Shown: positions 7,544 through 16,677, counted from the stretch's first letter. The stretch is 64,000 nucleotides of DNA from Poindextera sp036272595 (GCA_036272595.1 DATAYM010000076.1:1-64000), one strand, 5' to 3'. Program-made: numbers and translations. Notes: generated by a model not told the origin, from the sequence alone.

Positions 7544-9634
7544 ATGAAGCAATCGCATCCCTGGCCGGCCATGCTCGCGGCCGGCGTCCTGGCTTGGTCC
7601 GCCGGGCAGGCCGCCGCCCAGTCGAACACCCCCGCCGCCGCGACGGCGGGCGCCGCCCAGGCGGCGGCGCTGGACGTGACCGCGCCGCGGTACGGCGCCT
7701 GGGGCTACGACCAGAGCGGCCGCGACCTGACCGCCAGCCCGGGCGCCGACTTCTTCCGCTACGCCAACGGGGTCTGGTTCGACCATGAGCAGATTCCGGC
7801 CGACCGCACCCGCTACGGCAATTTCGACAAGCTGGTGGTGCTGTCGGACAACCGCACGCGGCTCCTGATCGAGCAGGCGGCGGCCGGTCAGCTGACGGAC
7901 GGCGACGCGGCCCGGATCGGCGACGCCTACAAGGCCTTCATGGACGAAGCCCGCGTCGAGCGGCTGGGCGCCGCGCCGCTGACGCCGGATCTCGACGCCA
8001 TCCGCGGCGAAAGCTCCCGCGACGACGTCGCCGCGGTCATGGGCCGCGCGGCGCTGGGTTTCCAGAGCGCCATCTTCGACCTGGCCATTTTCCCGGACGC
8101 CAAGGAACCCGGTCGTTACGCGGTCTATATCGACCTCGGCGGCCTCGGCCTGCCCGATCGCGACTATTACCTGAAGCCGGAGTTCGCCGAGAAGAAGGCC
8201 GCCTACCAGGCCTATGTCGCCACCCTTCTGAAGGAAATCGGCTGGGCCGATCCGGACGCCGCCGCCCGGGCGGTGGTCGATTTCGAGACCAGACTCGCCG
8301 ACATCAGCTGGTCGCGCGCCGAGGAGCGCGACCCGTACAAGACCTATAATCCCATGGCGGTCGCGGACCTGGCGACCTATGCGCCGGGCTTTGATTTCCG
8401 GGACTTCCTGGCCGCCGCCGAGCTGGGTTCAATCGATCACATCGTGCTGGAGTCCAACACCGCCTTCCCGAAGGCGGCCGCCATCTATGCGGCGACGCCG
8501 GTCGAGACCCTGAAAGCCTGGCAGGCCTTCCACCTGGTCGACGCCGCGGCGCCCTACCTGCCGGACCGGTTCGTCGAGGATCGGTTCAACTTCCGCAACC
8601 ACGTCCTGGCCGGCCAGCCGGAAATCCAGCCGCGCTGGAAACGCGGCGTCGGCTTCATCGACCGCACGCTCGGCGAGGCGGTCGGGCGGCTCTATGTCGC
8701 CCGGTACTTCACGCCCGACGCCAAGGCCAAGATGGACGCCCTGGTCGGCAATCTGAAGGCCGCGCTCAACGCCCGCCTGGACCAGGTGGACTGGATGAGC
8801 GCCGAGACCAAGTCCAGGGCGCAGGAAAAGCTCGCCAGGCTCAGCGTCAAGATCGGCTATCCGGCCCGGTGGCGCGACTATTCCGCCCTGTCGATCCGGC
8901 CGGACGACCTCTATGGCGACGCCGAACGGGCCGAGGCCTTCGATTGGGAGCGGCAGGTCAGGCGGATGGCGGGTCCGGTGGACAAGCTGGAATGGGCGAT
9001 GACCCCGCAGACGGTCAACGCCTATTACAATCCCAGCAACAACGAGATCGTCTTCCCGGCCGCCATCCTGTCGCCGCCCTTCTTCGACCCGGCCGCCGAC
9101 CCGGCCATCAACTATGGCGGCATCGGCGCGGTGATCGGTCACGAGATGACCCACGGGTTCGACGACCAGGGCCGCAAGTTCGACGGCGACGGCCGGCTGG
9201 CCGACTGGTGGAGCGCCGGCGATGCGAGCAAGTTCCAGGTCCGCGCCGATCGGCTGGGGGCGCAGTATTCGGCCTTCGAGCCGGTCCCGGGCGCGCACAT
9301 CAAGGGCGACCTGACCATGGGCGAGAATATCGCCGACCTGGGCGGCGTGCTTCTGGCCCTCGACGCCTACCACGCCTCGCTGCACGGCCAGCCGGCGCCG
9401 GTGATCGACGGCCTGACCGGCGACCAGCGCTTCTTCCTTGGATTCGCGCAGATCTGGCGGGAGAAGATCCGCGACGACACCCTGCGCGAGGACCTGGTCT
9501 CCGACCGGCATTCGCCGTCGCACTACCGGGTGGTGGGAACCCTGCGCAATGTCGACGCCTGGTACCAGGCCTTCGACGTCAAGCCGGCCGATCCGATGTA
9601 CGTGCCGCCGGATCAGCGGGTCAGGATCTGGTGA
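7544..9634 (+). CDS. Peptidase family M13 metalloendopeptidase (neprilysin/PepO-like)
   Basis: A 696-residue zinc endopeptidase, probably periplasmic or outer-membrane associated. An N-terminal signal peptide runs to about residue 25 (AGQAAAQ). The zinc motif HEMTH is at residues 533-537 in VIGHEMTHGFDDQGRKFD, the third zinc ligand is the Glu at 594 in GENIADLGG, and NAYYNPSNNEIVFPAAIL is the substrate-binding NAYY segment. The size matches the M13 family. The last residues are VRIW, matching the typical C-terminal R-x-W of M13 enzymes. It stands alone on the plus strand and is convergent with the his operon. Confidence 0.93.
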   Translation: MKQSHPWPAMLAAGVLAWSAGQAAAQSNTPAAATAGAAQAAALDVTAPRYGAWGYDQSGRDLTASPGADFFRYANGVWFDHEQIPADRTRYGNFDKLVVLSDNRTRLLIEQAAAGQLTDGDAARIGDAYKAFMDEARVERLGAAPLTPDLDAIRGESSRDDVAAVMGRAALGFQSAIFDLAIFPDAKEPGRYAVYIDLGGLGLPDRDYYLKPEFAEKKAAYQAYVATLLKEIGWADPDAAARAVVDFETRLADISWSRAEERDPYKTYNPMAVADLATYAPGFDFRDFLAAAELGSIDHIVLESNTAFPKAAAIYAATPVETLKAWQAFHLVDAAAPYLPDRFVEDRFNFRNHVLAGQPEIQPRWKRGVGFIDRTLGEAVGRLYVARYFTPDAKAKMDALVGNLKAALNARLDQVDWMSAETKSRAQEKLARLSVKIGYPARWRDYSALSIRPDDLYGDAERAEAFDWERQVRRMAGPVDKLEWAMTPQTVNAYYNPSNNEIVFPAAILSPPFFDPAADPAINYGGIGAVIGHEMTHGFDDQGRKFDGDGRLADWWSAGDASKFQVRADRLGAQYSAFEPVPGAHIKGDLTMGENIADLGGVLLALDAYHASLHGQPAPVIDGLTGDQRFFLGFAQIWREKIRDDTLREDLVSDRHSPSHYRVVGTLRNVDAWYQAFDVKPADPMYVPPDQRVRIW

Positions 9635-9640
9635 CGGCGC

Positions 9641-9680
9641 TAAAAAAGCAGAGCCCGTCGCGGATCACCGCGGCGGGCTC
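9641..9680 (-). terminator. Rho-independent terminator for the hisS-hisZ-hisG transcript
   Basis: Read on the minus strand, GAGCCCG and CGCGG pair across a short loop with CCGCG and CGGGCTC (9651-9680), and a run of six T follows three bases later (9642-9647). On the plus strand the hairpin forms but has no T tract, so it terminates mainly in the his direction. Confidence 0.85.
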
Positions 9681-9760
9681 GCAGCCTCTTGAAGTAAGCG
9701 GGCGTTTCCTCCCCGAAACGCCGAGTCGCATGGGCTCTGATGGCCCGTGTCGTCTCTCGC
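9641..9760 (-). ncRNA. Possible structured RNA or 3' UTR downstream of hisG
   Basis: Between hisG and its terminator the minus strand holds three hairpins in a row: GGGC-CATCAGA-GCCC (9732-9746), an 8-bp perfect stem GGCGTTTC/GAAACGCC with a GGGGAG loop (9701-9722), and the terminator stem. A stem with a purine-rich GGGGAG loop next to a U-tailed terminator is a layout common in small RNAs. It may be an independent RNA or one released from the his mRNA 3' end. An 80-codon open frame that overlaps the hisG stop by ATGA also runs through these hairpins, but its composition is poor for a protein. Confidence 0.3.
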
Positions 9761-9878
9761 GGGGCAAGGGAACGGCGTTTCCGCAATCTTGTCAATCTTT
9801 TGCGCGACCAAGTGTTGCAAATGCGCAATGTGGCCGCCGAACCGACAGCAAATTCAATCAATTCGCGCTGGCCAATCT

Positions 9879-10844
9879 TCATCTTCGCTCGCCAAGCCGG
9901 GCCGCCAGCCGGTCTCCGGCGGCCGAGCGCGGCTCGAAGGCGAAATCGGGGCGCACCACCGAGACCGGTCCGACCGAGGCCTGGGCCAGGGCGGCCGTCA
10001 CCTCGAACAGGCTGTCGGCCTCGGCCAGCAGCCCTTGCGCGCGCCGCGTGGCGCCGCGGGCGAGGAAGGCCTCGGTGGCGGCCAGGGCGGCCTTGTCCTG
10101 CTCCGCCGGCCAGGAGACCAGGGCGGTGCGCCGGGCTCGGGCGCGGGCCTCGACGATGCTCATCAGCCGCCGCGCCGAGGCCAGCTGCTTGGGCGTCCAG
10201 CGGGCGATGAGGCTGGCGCACAGCTGCGCCTGGCTGCGCAGGATCAGCCCGTCCTTCAGCACCTTCAGGCCGTTGGCCTTCAGGGTCGCGCCGGTGGTGG
10301 TGATGTCGACGATCAGCTCCGCCTGGCCGGCCGCCGGCGCGCCCTCGGTGGCGCCGCTGGACTCGACGATGCGGTAGTCGACGACGCCGTGGCTGGCGAA
10401 GAAGGCGCGGGTCTGCACCAGGTATTTGGTCGCCACCCGCATGCGCCGGCCGGTGCGGGCGACGAAGGCGGCGGCCACCTCCTCGAGGTCGGCCATGGTC
10501 TCGACGTCGATCCAGCTGGCCGGGGTGGCCACCACCAGGTCGGCGCGGCCGAAGCCCAGGGCGCGCAGCAGCATCACATGCGCCTCGACCGCCTCGCCGC
10601 GCTCGCGCAGCAGATCCTCGCCGCTGACGCCGAGGTGCAGCTCGCCGGTGTCGAGGCCGGCGGCGATGTCGCCGGCGGACAGCAGCAGCACCCGAACGTC
10701 GGGCAGGGCCTTGATCTCGGCCAGGTAGCCGCGCTCGCCGCCGCCGGCCTCCAGATCCAGGCCGCAGTCGCCCAGCCATTCCTCGGCCTGTTCTTTCAGA
10801 CGGCCCTTGGAGAACAGGCCGAAGGTCAGGGGCGCATCGGTCAT
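9879..10844 (-). CDS. hisG: ATP phosphoribosyltransferase, catalytic subunit
   Basis: A 321-residue HisG that condenses ATP with PRPP in the first step of histidine synthesis. It begins MTDAPLTFGLFSKGRLKEQ, carries LHLGVSGEDLLRE and ends its PRPP-binding part with ELIVDITTTGATLKANGLK, the family signature. It lacks the C-terminal ACT-like regulatory domain of the long form in a clearly recognisable state, which fits the presence of hisZ. It overlaps the hisZ stop codon by four bases (ATGA), so translation is coupled. A terminator lies about 200 bases downstream. Confidence 0.92.
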   Translation of the reverse strand: MTDAPLTFGLFSKGRLKEQAEEWLGDCGLDLEAGGGERGYLAEIKALPDVRVLLLSAGDIAAGLDTGELHLGVSGEDLLRERGEAVEAHVMLLRALGFGRADLVVATPASWIDVETMADLEEVAAAFVARTGRRMRVATKYLVQTRAFFASHGVVDYRIVESSGATEGAPAAGQAELIVDITTTGATLKANGLKVLKDGLILRSQAQLCASLIARWTPKQLASARRLMSIVEARARARRTALVSWPAEQDKAALAATEAFLARGATRRAQGLLAEADSLFEVTAALAQASVGPVSVVRPDFAFEPRSAAGDRLAARLGERR

Positions 10845-11977
10845 GAGGGCGTCCCCGCATCGGCCCAGGCGCGGCAGGGCCGAACCGCGCAGCCGACCGC
10901 GCCGCGCGCCGCGCCGCCCAGATGCGCCGGCAAAAGGTCGTAGCGGCCGCCGCCGGCCACCGGCGCCTCGTCGTCGAGGGCGGCGCTGCGCACCTCGAAC
11001 AGGAAGCCGTCGTAATAGCTGAAGGCGCGGCCGAAATTGGCCTGGAAGACCAGCCGGCCCTCGGGCGCGCCGTTGGCGACGATGGCGTCCAGCCGCGCGG
11101 TCCAGGCCGCCAGCTCGGCGTCCAGTTCGAGCCGGCCGCTGCTGGCCAGCTCGGCGATGCGGTCCAGCACCGCGCGCGGTGGGCCCGAGAGGTCGATGAA
11201 GTCGCGGATCAGCCTGGCCTGGGCGGGATCCAGCCGCGGGGCGCGGGCGGCCTCGCCGCGCTGCACCAGGCGATGAGCGATCTCGGCCGCCGAGCGGCCG
11301 CCCACCGGCTGGATGCCGGCGATCGACCAGAGATCCTGCAGGACGGCGGTGGCCTCGGCCTCGGGCAGGCCGGCGAGCAGTTCGGCCAGCCGGTCGCCCT
11401 GGCGCACCGGCGGCTCGGCCGCTTGGGCGCGGGTCAGTTCGCCGGCCAGGGCGCCGGGCCGGACGAAGGCCCGCTTCAGCCGCGCCGCCAGGGCGGGCGC
11501 CAGGCCGATGGCGTCGATGAAGGCGGAAAATAGCGAGATGTCGCCGAGGATCATGCTCAGGTCGTCGCGCCCGCCGGCCGCCGCCGCCCGCCAGGCCAGG
11601 CCGGCGACCTCGGCGTCCGCCTCGGGGCCGCGGCCGCCGCCATAGGCCTCCAGCCCGATCTGCAGGAACTCCTCGGCGCGGCCCGACCCGCGCGGCGCGA
11701 CGCGGAACGCCTTGCCCTCGTAGAGGTAGCGGCCGTCGCCGGCGCCCCGGTCGATGTGCACCCGGGCGATGGGAATGGTGAAGTCGGGCCGCAGGCAGGC
11801 GTCCTCGCCGTCGCCCTGCACCAGGAACAGCCGCCCGCGCATGGTCTCGCCGGCCAGGTCGAGCATCAGGCCGAGCGGCAGCATCACCGGCGCGTCGGTG
11901 AAGGGGGCCGCGAGCGCGGCGAAGGGCGCGCGGATGGCCGCCAGCACGTCGGCGGGAACGGGCGGCTCGAGCCTCAT
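10841..11977 (-). CDS. hisZ: ATP phosphoribosyltransferase regulatory subunit
   Basis: A 378-residue paralogue of histidyl-tRNA synthetase that lacks the anticodon-binding domain and acts as the regulatory partner of short-form HisG. The class II synthetase fold is visible in CLRPDFTIPIARVHI, RYLYEGKAFRVAP, EFLQIGLEAYGG and VAGGGRYDLLPAHLGG. Tight coupling to both neighbours (four-base overlaps at 10841-10844 and 11974-11977) gives a hisS-hisZ-hisG order, which places the synthetase and its derived regulator side by side, as expected if hisZ arose by duplication. Confidence 0.92.
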   Translation of the reverse strand: MRLEPPVPADVLAAIRAPFAALAAPFTDAPVMLPLGLMLDLAGETMRGRLFLVQGDGEDACLRPDFTIPIARVHIDRGAGDGRYLYEGKAFRVAPRGSGRAEEFLQIGLEAYGGGRGPEADAEVAGLAWRAAAAGGRDDLSMILGDISLFSAFIDAIGLAPALAARLKRAFVRPGALAGELTRAQAAEPPVRQGDRLAELLAGLPEAEATAVLQDLWSIAGIQPVGGRSAAEIAHRLVQRGEAARAPRLDPAQARLIRDFIDLSGPPRAVLDRIAELASSGRLELDAELAAWTARLDAIVANGAPEGRLVFQANFGRAFSYYDGFLFEVRSAALDDEAPVAGGGRYDLLPAHLGGAARGAVGCAVRPCRAWADAGTPS

Positions 11978-13476
11978 CGCGCGGCATCCCCAAGCCGGTT
12001 TCCACCGCCGATGCTCGCGTCGAGGATGCGCTGGACCGTGGCCACCAGCTCGTCCCGCCGCACGGTGACCTGGCCGGGACGCTCGCCGCGCCAGCTTTGG
12101 TTGTCGCTGACGCCGGCGGCCAGTTCGCGGCCCAGGTCGAGGTCCTTGATGGTCACCTGCCCGGCGGCGCGCTCATCGCCGCCGACGATGACCGCGGCCG
12201 GGGACAGCCGCCGGTCGGCGTAGCGCATCTGCGCCTTCATGCCGCTCTGGCCGAGATAGACCTCGGCGGCGACGCCGGCGCCGCGCAGCTCGGCGGCCAT
12301 GGCGAAATAGTCGGCCATGCCCTCGGCGTCGAAGGCGATGATCACCACCGGTCCGCGCGCGCTGAAGGCCTCGGCCCGGTTGGCCGCCTTCAGCGCCGCC
12401 GCCAGCCGCGAGACCCCGAAAGAGCAGCCGGTCGCCGGGACGGGCTGGCCGGTGAAGCGCGCCACCAGGTCGTCATAGCGGCCGCCGCCGCCGAGCGAGC
12501 CGAACCGCACCGGCCTGCCGCGCTCGTCGAGGGTCTCCAGCAGCATGTCCGCCTCGAACACCGTGCCGGTATAGTATTCCAGGCCGCGGACGATGGAGGG
12601 ATCGAAGGCGGCCCGGGTCTCGTCGACCCCGAGGCTGGTCAGGGCCTGATGGATTTTCGCCAGTTCGGCCAGGCCCTCGTCGCCCTCGGCCGAGCCGCCG
12701 ATGACGTTGGCCAGGCGGTCGAGCGTCTCCGGCCGCGCTTCGGCGCCGGCGGCGACGAAGGCCATCACCCGCTCGATGGCGGCGGCGTTCAGGCCCGCGC
12801 CCCTGGTGAAGTCGCCGGAGTCGTCCTTCCGGCCGGGACCGAGCAGCAGGGCGACGCCCTCCGGCCCCAGCCGGTCGAGCTTGTCCACCGCCCGCAGCAC
12901 GACCAGCTTCTGCCCGGCGTCCGCCGCGCCGGCGGAGGTCAGAAGGCCGTTCAGCAGCTTGCGGTTGTTGATCCTGATCACCGCCTGGCCGCGCTGCAGG
13001 CCGGCGGCCTCCAGGCCCTCGACCATCATGGCGATCATCTCGGCGTCGGCTTCCGGGCGGGCCGAGCCCACCGTGTCGGCGTCGCACTGGATGAATTCGC
13101 GGTAGCGGCCGGGGCCCGGCTTCTCGTTGCGCCAGACCGAGCCCACCGCATAGCGGCGGAACGGCTTGGGCAGGGTCTCCCAGTTCTCGGCGACGAACCG
13201 GGCCAGCGGCGCGGTCAGGTCGTAGCGCAGCGCCATCCACTGCTCGTCGTCGTCCTGCAGCGCGAAGACGCCTTCGTTCGGCCGGTCGGCGTCGGGCAGG
13301 AACTTGCCGAGCGCGTCGGCGTATTCGAACGCGCCGGTGGCCAGCGGCTCGAAGCCGTAGCGCTCGTAGACGGCCGAGACGGCGTCGACGATCCGCCGCT
13401 CGGCGGCCAGGTCGCCGGCGCGTTTGTCGATGAAGCCCTTGGGAGCACGGGCTTGAGGGCGGAAGGCCTCGGTCAT
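11974..13476 (-). CDS. hisS: Histidyl-tRNA synthetase
   Basis: A 500-residue class II aminoacyl-tRNA synthetase that charges tRNA-His. Motif 1 region residues include RRIVDAVSAVYERYGFEPL; motif 2 is seen in WRNEKPGPGRYREFIQCDADTVG; the histidine motifs appear as RGLEYYTGTVFEA and SLGGGGRYDDLV; motif 3 is GCSFGVSRLAAAL. A C-terminal anticodon-binding domain follows (VVIIAFDAEGMADYFAMA onward). It is first in the operon with hisZ and hisG. The ATG at 13476 is preceded by a divergent 128-base gap shared with the secreted hypothetical gene. Confidence 0.95.
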   Translation of the reverse strand: MTEAFRPQARAPKGFIDKRAGDLAAERRIVDAVSAVYERYGFEPLATGAFEYADALGKFLPDADRPNEGVFALQDDDEQWMALRYDLTAPLARFVAENWETLPKPFRRYAVGSVWRNEKPGPGRYREFIQCDADTVGSARPEADAEMIAMMVEGLEAAGLQRGQAVIRINNRKLLNGLLTSAGAADAGQKLVVLRAVDKLDRLGPEGVALLLGPGRKDDSGDFTRGAGLNAAAIERVMAFVAAGAEARPETLDRLANVIGGSAEGDEGLAELAKIHQALTSLGVDETRAAFDPSIVRGLEYYTGTVFEADMLLETLDERGRPVRFGSLGGGGRYDDLVARFTGQPVPATGCSFGVSRLAAALKAANRAEAFSARGPVVIIAFDAEGMADYFAMAAELRGAGVAAEVYLGQSGMKAQMRYADRRLSPAAVIVGGDERAAGQVTIKDLDLGRELAAGVSDNQSWRGERPGQVTVRRDELVATVQRILDASIGGGNRLGDAAR

Positions 13477-13604
13477 GGGCGGCGCTTAAAGGATCGCGCG
13501 CGGCCGGGCAAGGAACGGCGAAGCCGGCGGGGAGCCGGTAGCGGGTCGTTTACCCTGACTTGGTAAGCCTTCGGTTCGCCGTCCGAGATTCGGAGGACCC
13601 CGCC

Positions 13605-14084
13605 ATGTCATGCGATGTCGCGATCGCCGCCTTCCTCGTCTTCGCCCAGGCCGGTCCGAGCGCCTCCATGCCGCCGCCCGCGGCCGCGATCGCCGATGCG
13701 GCGCCGGCCTCGGTGGCCGGCGAGCCGCTGTTCAAGGACATCGTCGGCCGGGCCAGCACGCTCAAGGACCAGGTCGACGCCTACCGCAAGAGCCTCGCCG
13801 CCTCGAGCGAGGCGGTGACCTTGCCGCGGTTCAGCCAGTTCAGCGAGGCGATCACCGAGCTGTCGCTGCTGGACCAGAAGGGCCACGAGGTGCTGGTGGC
13901 GCGGGGCTCCAAGGACGATCTGAAGTGCATCCTGCACGGCATCTCCCAGGATCTGCCGGCCAAGCTGGCCGCCGTGGCGGCGGCCAAGACCGGCCATGAC
14001 CAGGACGCGGCCCTGCGCGACATGTCCTACCTCCTGCGGGACAATGTCGAGGTGATCACCGCCCCGCCCCAGCCCGCGGCTTAG
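13605..14084 (+). CDS. Secreted hypothetical protein
   Basis: A 159-residue protein I do not recognise. I chose the ATG at 13605, which has GGAGG at 13592-13596; an in-frame TTG 45 bases upstream lacks this support. The first about 40 residues (MSCDVAIAAFLVFAQAGPSA onward) look like a signal region followed by an alanine/proline-rich stretch. The rest is mainly helical, with AKLAAVAAAKTGHDQDAALRDMSYLLRDNVEVI near the end. Only one cysteine (KCILHG) is left in the mature part. It is convergent with dsbD, whose stop lies 12 bases beyond this gene. Confidence 0.6.
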   Translation: MSCDVAIAAFLVFAQAGPSASMPPPAAAIADAAPASVAGEPLFKDIVGRASTLKDQVDAYRKSLAASSEAVTLPRFSQFSEAITELSLLDQKGHEVLVARGSKDDLKCILHGISQDLPAKLAAVAAAKTGHDQDAALRDMSYLLRDNVEVITAPPQPAA

Positions 14085-14096
14085 GACGGCGGAGGC

Positions 14097-16220
14097 CTAG
14101 GAGGCGCTGGCCGCGGCCTTTTTCGCGGCGTCGACCACCATGCCCTCGGTGAGGATCTGCGGCAGCACCTGCGGCTCGCCGCCGTCGGCCGGGTACATCA
14201 GATAGAGCGGCACGCCGGCGCGGCCGTGGGCGGCCAGGGCCTGTTCGATGGCCGCGTCGCGGTCGGTCCAGTCGCCGACCAGATAGACCACGCCGGCCCT
14301 GCCGAAGGCGTCGGCGGTCTTGCCGCCGGACAAGGCCACGCGGTCGTTGACCTGGCAGGTGACGCACCAGGCGGCGGTGAAGTTGACGAACACCGGCCGA
14401 TGCTCGGCGCGCAGCTCGGCCAGCCGGTCGGGCGAGAAGGGCTGGGAGGCGAGGGCGGCCGGGGTCGGCGCGGCGGGCCAGAAGGCGGCGGCGAGCGCCA
14501 GCGCGATGGCGATGGCCGACGCCGCCAGCGCCGGCGCCGAGCGGGCGCCGGTGATGCGGGCGCGCTGCCCGGCGCCGTAGAGCCAGGCGGCGAGGCCGGT
14601 CAGCACGGCGGCGGCGAACAGGCCGGCCAGCCGTGTGGATCCGGCGCTCTGGGCATAGACCCAGGCCAGCCAGGCGGCGGTCGCGTACATCGGGAAGGCC
14701 AGCGCCTTCTTCAGCCCCTCCATCCAGGCCCCCGGTCGCGGCAGGCGGCCGAGCAGGGCGGGGGCGAAGGCCAGCGCCACGAAGGGCGCGGCCATGCCGA
14801 GGCCCAGGGCCAGGAAGACGGCAAGGGCGATGGCGGTCCCTTGAGTGAGGGCGAAACCGACCGCGGCGCCCATGAACGGGGCCGTGCAGGGCGCGGCGAC
14901 GGCCACCGCCAGCACGCCGGTCAGCGCGGCGCCGAGCGCGCCGCCGCGATCGGCGGCCTCGGCCTGGCCGGCCGCGGCCTGCAGCGCGGTCCCCGCTTCG
15001 AACACCCCGGACAGGTTCAGCGCCACCAGCAGCATGACCAGGGCGAGGCCGCCGAGGATGACGGACGACTGCAGCTGGAAGCCCCAGCCCACCGCCTGGC
15101 CGGCCGCCCGCGCCGCGATCAGCGCTCCGGCCAGGGCCAGGAAGGTGGCGACCACCCCGGCGAGATAGGCCAGGCCCTGGATGCGCGCGGCGTTCGGCGC
15201 GTGGGCGTGGCGGGCCAGCGACGCGGCCTTCATGGCCAGGATGGGGAAGACGCAGGGCATCAGGTTGAGGATCAACCCGCCGACGAAGGCCAGGCCCATG
15301 GCGACGGCGAACTGGCCCAGGCCGGCCGGCGCGCCCGGCGGCGGTCCGAGGCCGGACGCATCGGCCAGCGGCGGCCCCGGCGCGGCGGTCACCTCGAAGG
15401 CGGCGGACTTCAGCGCCAGGACCCCGGTCAGGTTCGCCGGCGGCTTGCCGGTCTTGAACGCCGAGCCGGGGGCCAGCGACAGGGTCAGGCCGTCGGGGCC
15501 GCGCTCGATCGCCTGAGGCTGCGCCGCGTCGATCGCCTCGCCGTCATAGGGATAGAAATAGGCGCCGGCGACATCCGCGCCCTTCAGCGGCGCGCCGGCT
15601 ATGCTCAGCTTCACCGCGGCGGCGCCCGGCGTCATCGCCGCCTTCAGCGCCGGCGAGGCCCGCGGCGCGGCGGCCAGGGTGGCCGCGATCGCCGGCCCCC
15701 AATGCGGCTCGGCCGGCGGATTGGCCGCCGCCACCGGCAGGTCGAGGCTGAGCTGGGCGTCTTCCGGGACACAGACGTCCTGGCAGACCAGGAAGGCGGC
15801 GTGCGCCTTCAGCGTCACCGTCTGGCCCGGCCTGGCGCCGGCCGGCGCGGTCAGCGCCAGCGGCAACAGCACCTCGCCGGTATAGCCGTAGTCCATCAGC
15901 GGACCGATCTGCAGCTGCCGCGGCGTCGGCCAGACGATGGCGCCGGTCTTCCAGCCGGCCGGCAGCGTCCAGTCCAGGGTGGTGGCCTCGCCGGAATCGC
16001 CGGGATTGCGCCAGTAGGTGTGCCAGCCGGCGTCGATCTGCTGGCGCAGCGCCACATGGATGGTCCCGCCGGGCGCGATGGCGGCGTGGTCGGCGACGAT
16101 CTCGGCCGTGAGGTGGCCGGCCCGCACCGGGGCCGCGGCCGCGGCCGAGGGGACGGCGGCGAGCAGGCAAAGCACGGCCAGCGACCGCGCAAGGATCGAT
16201 TGGAAGGTTCCGTTCACCAT
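14097..16220 (-). CDS. dsbD: Thiol:disulfide interchange protein DsbD
   Basis: A 707-residue inner-membrane protein that passes electrons from cytosolic thioredoxin to periplasmic thiols. Order of parts: signal peptide (residues 1-29, ending SAAAAA), a periplasmic DsbDalpha-type domain with the pair in CQDVCVPE, a transmembrane core with MPCVFPILAMK and APCTAPFMG, and a C-terminal thioredoxin-like domain with AAWCVTCQ. I chose the ATG at 16220, because the in-frame extension upstream lacks any signal peptide. Its start codon overlaps, on the opposite strand, a possible ATG of the hotdog gene, leaving no conventional intergenic promoter. Confidence 0.92.
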   Translation of the reverse strand: MVNGTFQSILARSLAVLCLLAAVPSAAAAAPVRAGHLTAEIVADHAAIAPGGTIHVALRQQIDAGWHTYWRNPGDSGEATTLDWTLPAGWKTGAIVWPTPRQLQIGPLMDYGYTGEVLLPLALTAPAGARPGQTVTLKAHAAFLVCQDVCVPEDAQLSLDLPVAAANPPAEPHWGPAIAATLAAAPRASPALKAAMTPGAAAVKLSIAGAPLKGADVAGAYFYPYDGEAIDAAQPQAIERGPDGLTLSLAPGSAFKTGKPPANLTGVLALKSAAFEVTAAPGPPLADASGLGPPPGAPAGLGQFAVAMGLAFVGGLILNLMPCVFPILAMKAASLARHAHAPNAARIQGLAYLAGVVATFLALAGALIAARAAGQAVGWGFQLQSSVILGGLALVMLLVALNLSGVFEAGTALQAAAGQAEAADRGGALGAALTGVLAVAVAAPCTAPFMGAAVGFALTQGTAIALAVFLALGLGMAAPFVALAFAPALLGRLPRPGAWMEGLKKALAFPMYATAAWLAWVYAQSAGSTRLAGLFAAAVLTGLAAWLYGAGQRARITGARSAPALAASAIAIALALAAAFWPAAPTPAALASQPFSPDRLAELRAEHRPVFVNFTAAWCVTCQVNDRVALSGGKTADAFGRAGVVYLVGDWTDRDAAIEQALAAHGRAGVPLYLMYPADGGEPQVLPQILTEGMVVDAAKKAAASAS

Positions 16221-16266
16221 GCCAGAGCTATACCGCCCGAAACCGACCAACGCTGAGGAAACCGCA

Positions 16267-16668
16267 TTGCCCGCCCATTTCGAAGACATCGAGGTCGGCC
16301 AGGTGGTGGCCCTGGGGTCGATGCCGCTCAGCGAAACTATGATGGAGAGCTTCAACGCCGTCTTCGCGCCCAATCGCGACCTCAGCGAAGGCGCCTGCGA
16401 GGCCCTGGTCTACGCCATCTGGTCGAGCCTCGACGACGCGGCCTCGGCCGACTGGCCCCAGACCAAGCGGCTGGCGGTCGACGCGCTGCGCTGGGGACGC
16501 GTCCCGCCGGCGGGCGACACCCTGCGCGGGCGCATGACGGTGATGGGCAAGGACCCGGTCGGCGCCGGCAAGGGCATCGTCTTCGCCCAGCACGACCTGC
16601 TCGATCAGGCCGGCCGGCTGGTGTTTTCCTGCCTCACCCGCAGCCTGTTCGCCTGCCGCGAAGCCTGA
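16267..16668 (+). CDS. MaoC-like hotdog-fold protein
   Basis: A protein of about 133 residues related to MaoC dehydratases and acyl-CoA thioesterases of the hotdog fold. PAHFEDIEVGQVVALGS is the typical MaoC opening strand and RWGRVPPAGDTLRGRMTVMGK the following core. The usual hydratase D-x-N-x-x-H motif is not seen; FAPNRDLSEG sits where it would be, so activity is uncertain. I prefer the TTG at 16267, which has GAGGAA at 16255-16260. The alternative ATG at 16219 would add 16 residues and would share bases with the start codon of dsbD on the other strand. Confidence 0.6.
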   Translation: MPAHFEDIEVGQVVALGSMPLSETMMESFNAVFAPNRDLSEGACEALVYAIWSSLDDAASADWPQTKRLAVDALRWGRVPPAGDTLRGRMTVMGKDPVGAGKGIVFAQHDLLDQAGRLVFSCLTRSLFACREA

Positions 16669-16677
16669 GGCCACGCC

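Noticed and set aside
9643..9882. 80-codon frame after hisG as a firm gene
   Set aside because: It has an ATGA overlap with hisG, but the frame runs through the hairpins and terminator and its sequence is Arg-rich with no recognisable fold; kept only as a finding.
9879..12005. A 708-codon open frame on the minus strand covering hisG and much of hisZ in one reading
   Set aside because: Its first half is the out-of-frame reading of hisZ, rich in Arg, Gly and Pro; only the last 321 codons, from 10844, are a real gene (hisG).
14226..16256. A 676-codon plus-strand frame antisense to dsbD
   Set aside because: Composition is that of a GC-rich antisense frame (mostly Gly, Arg, Gln); dsbD on the minus strand has complete motifs.
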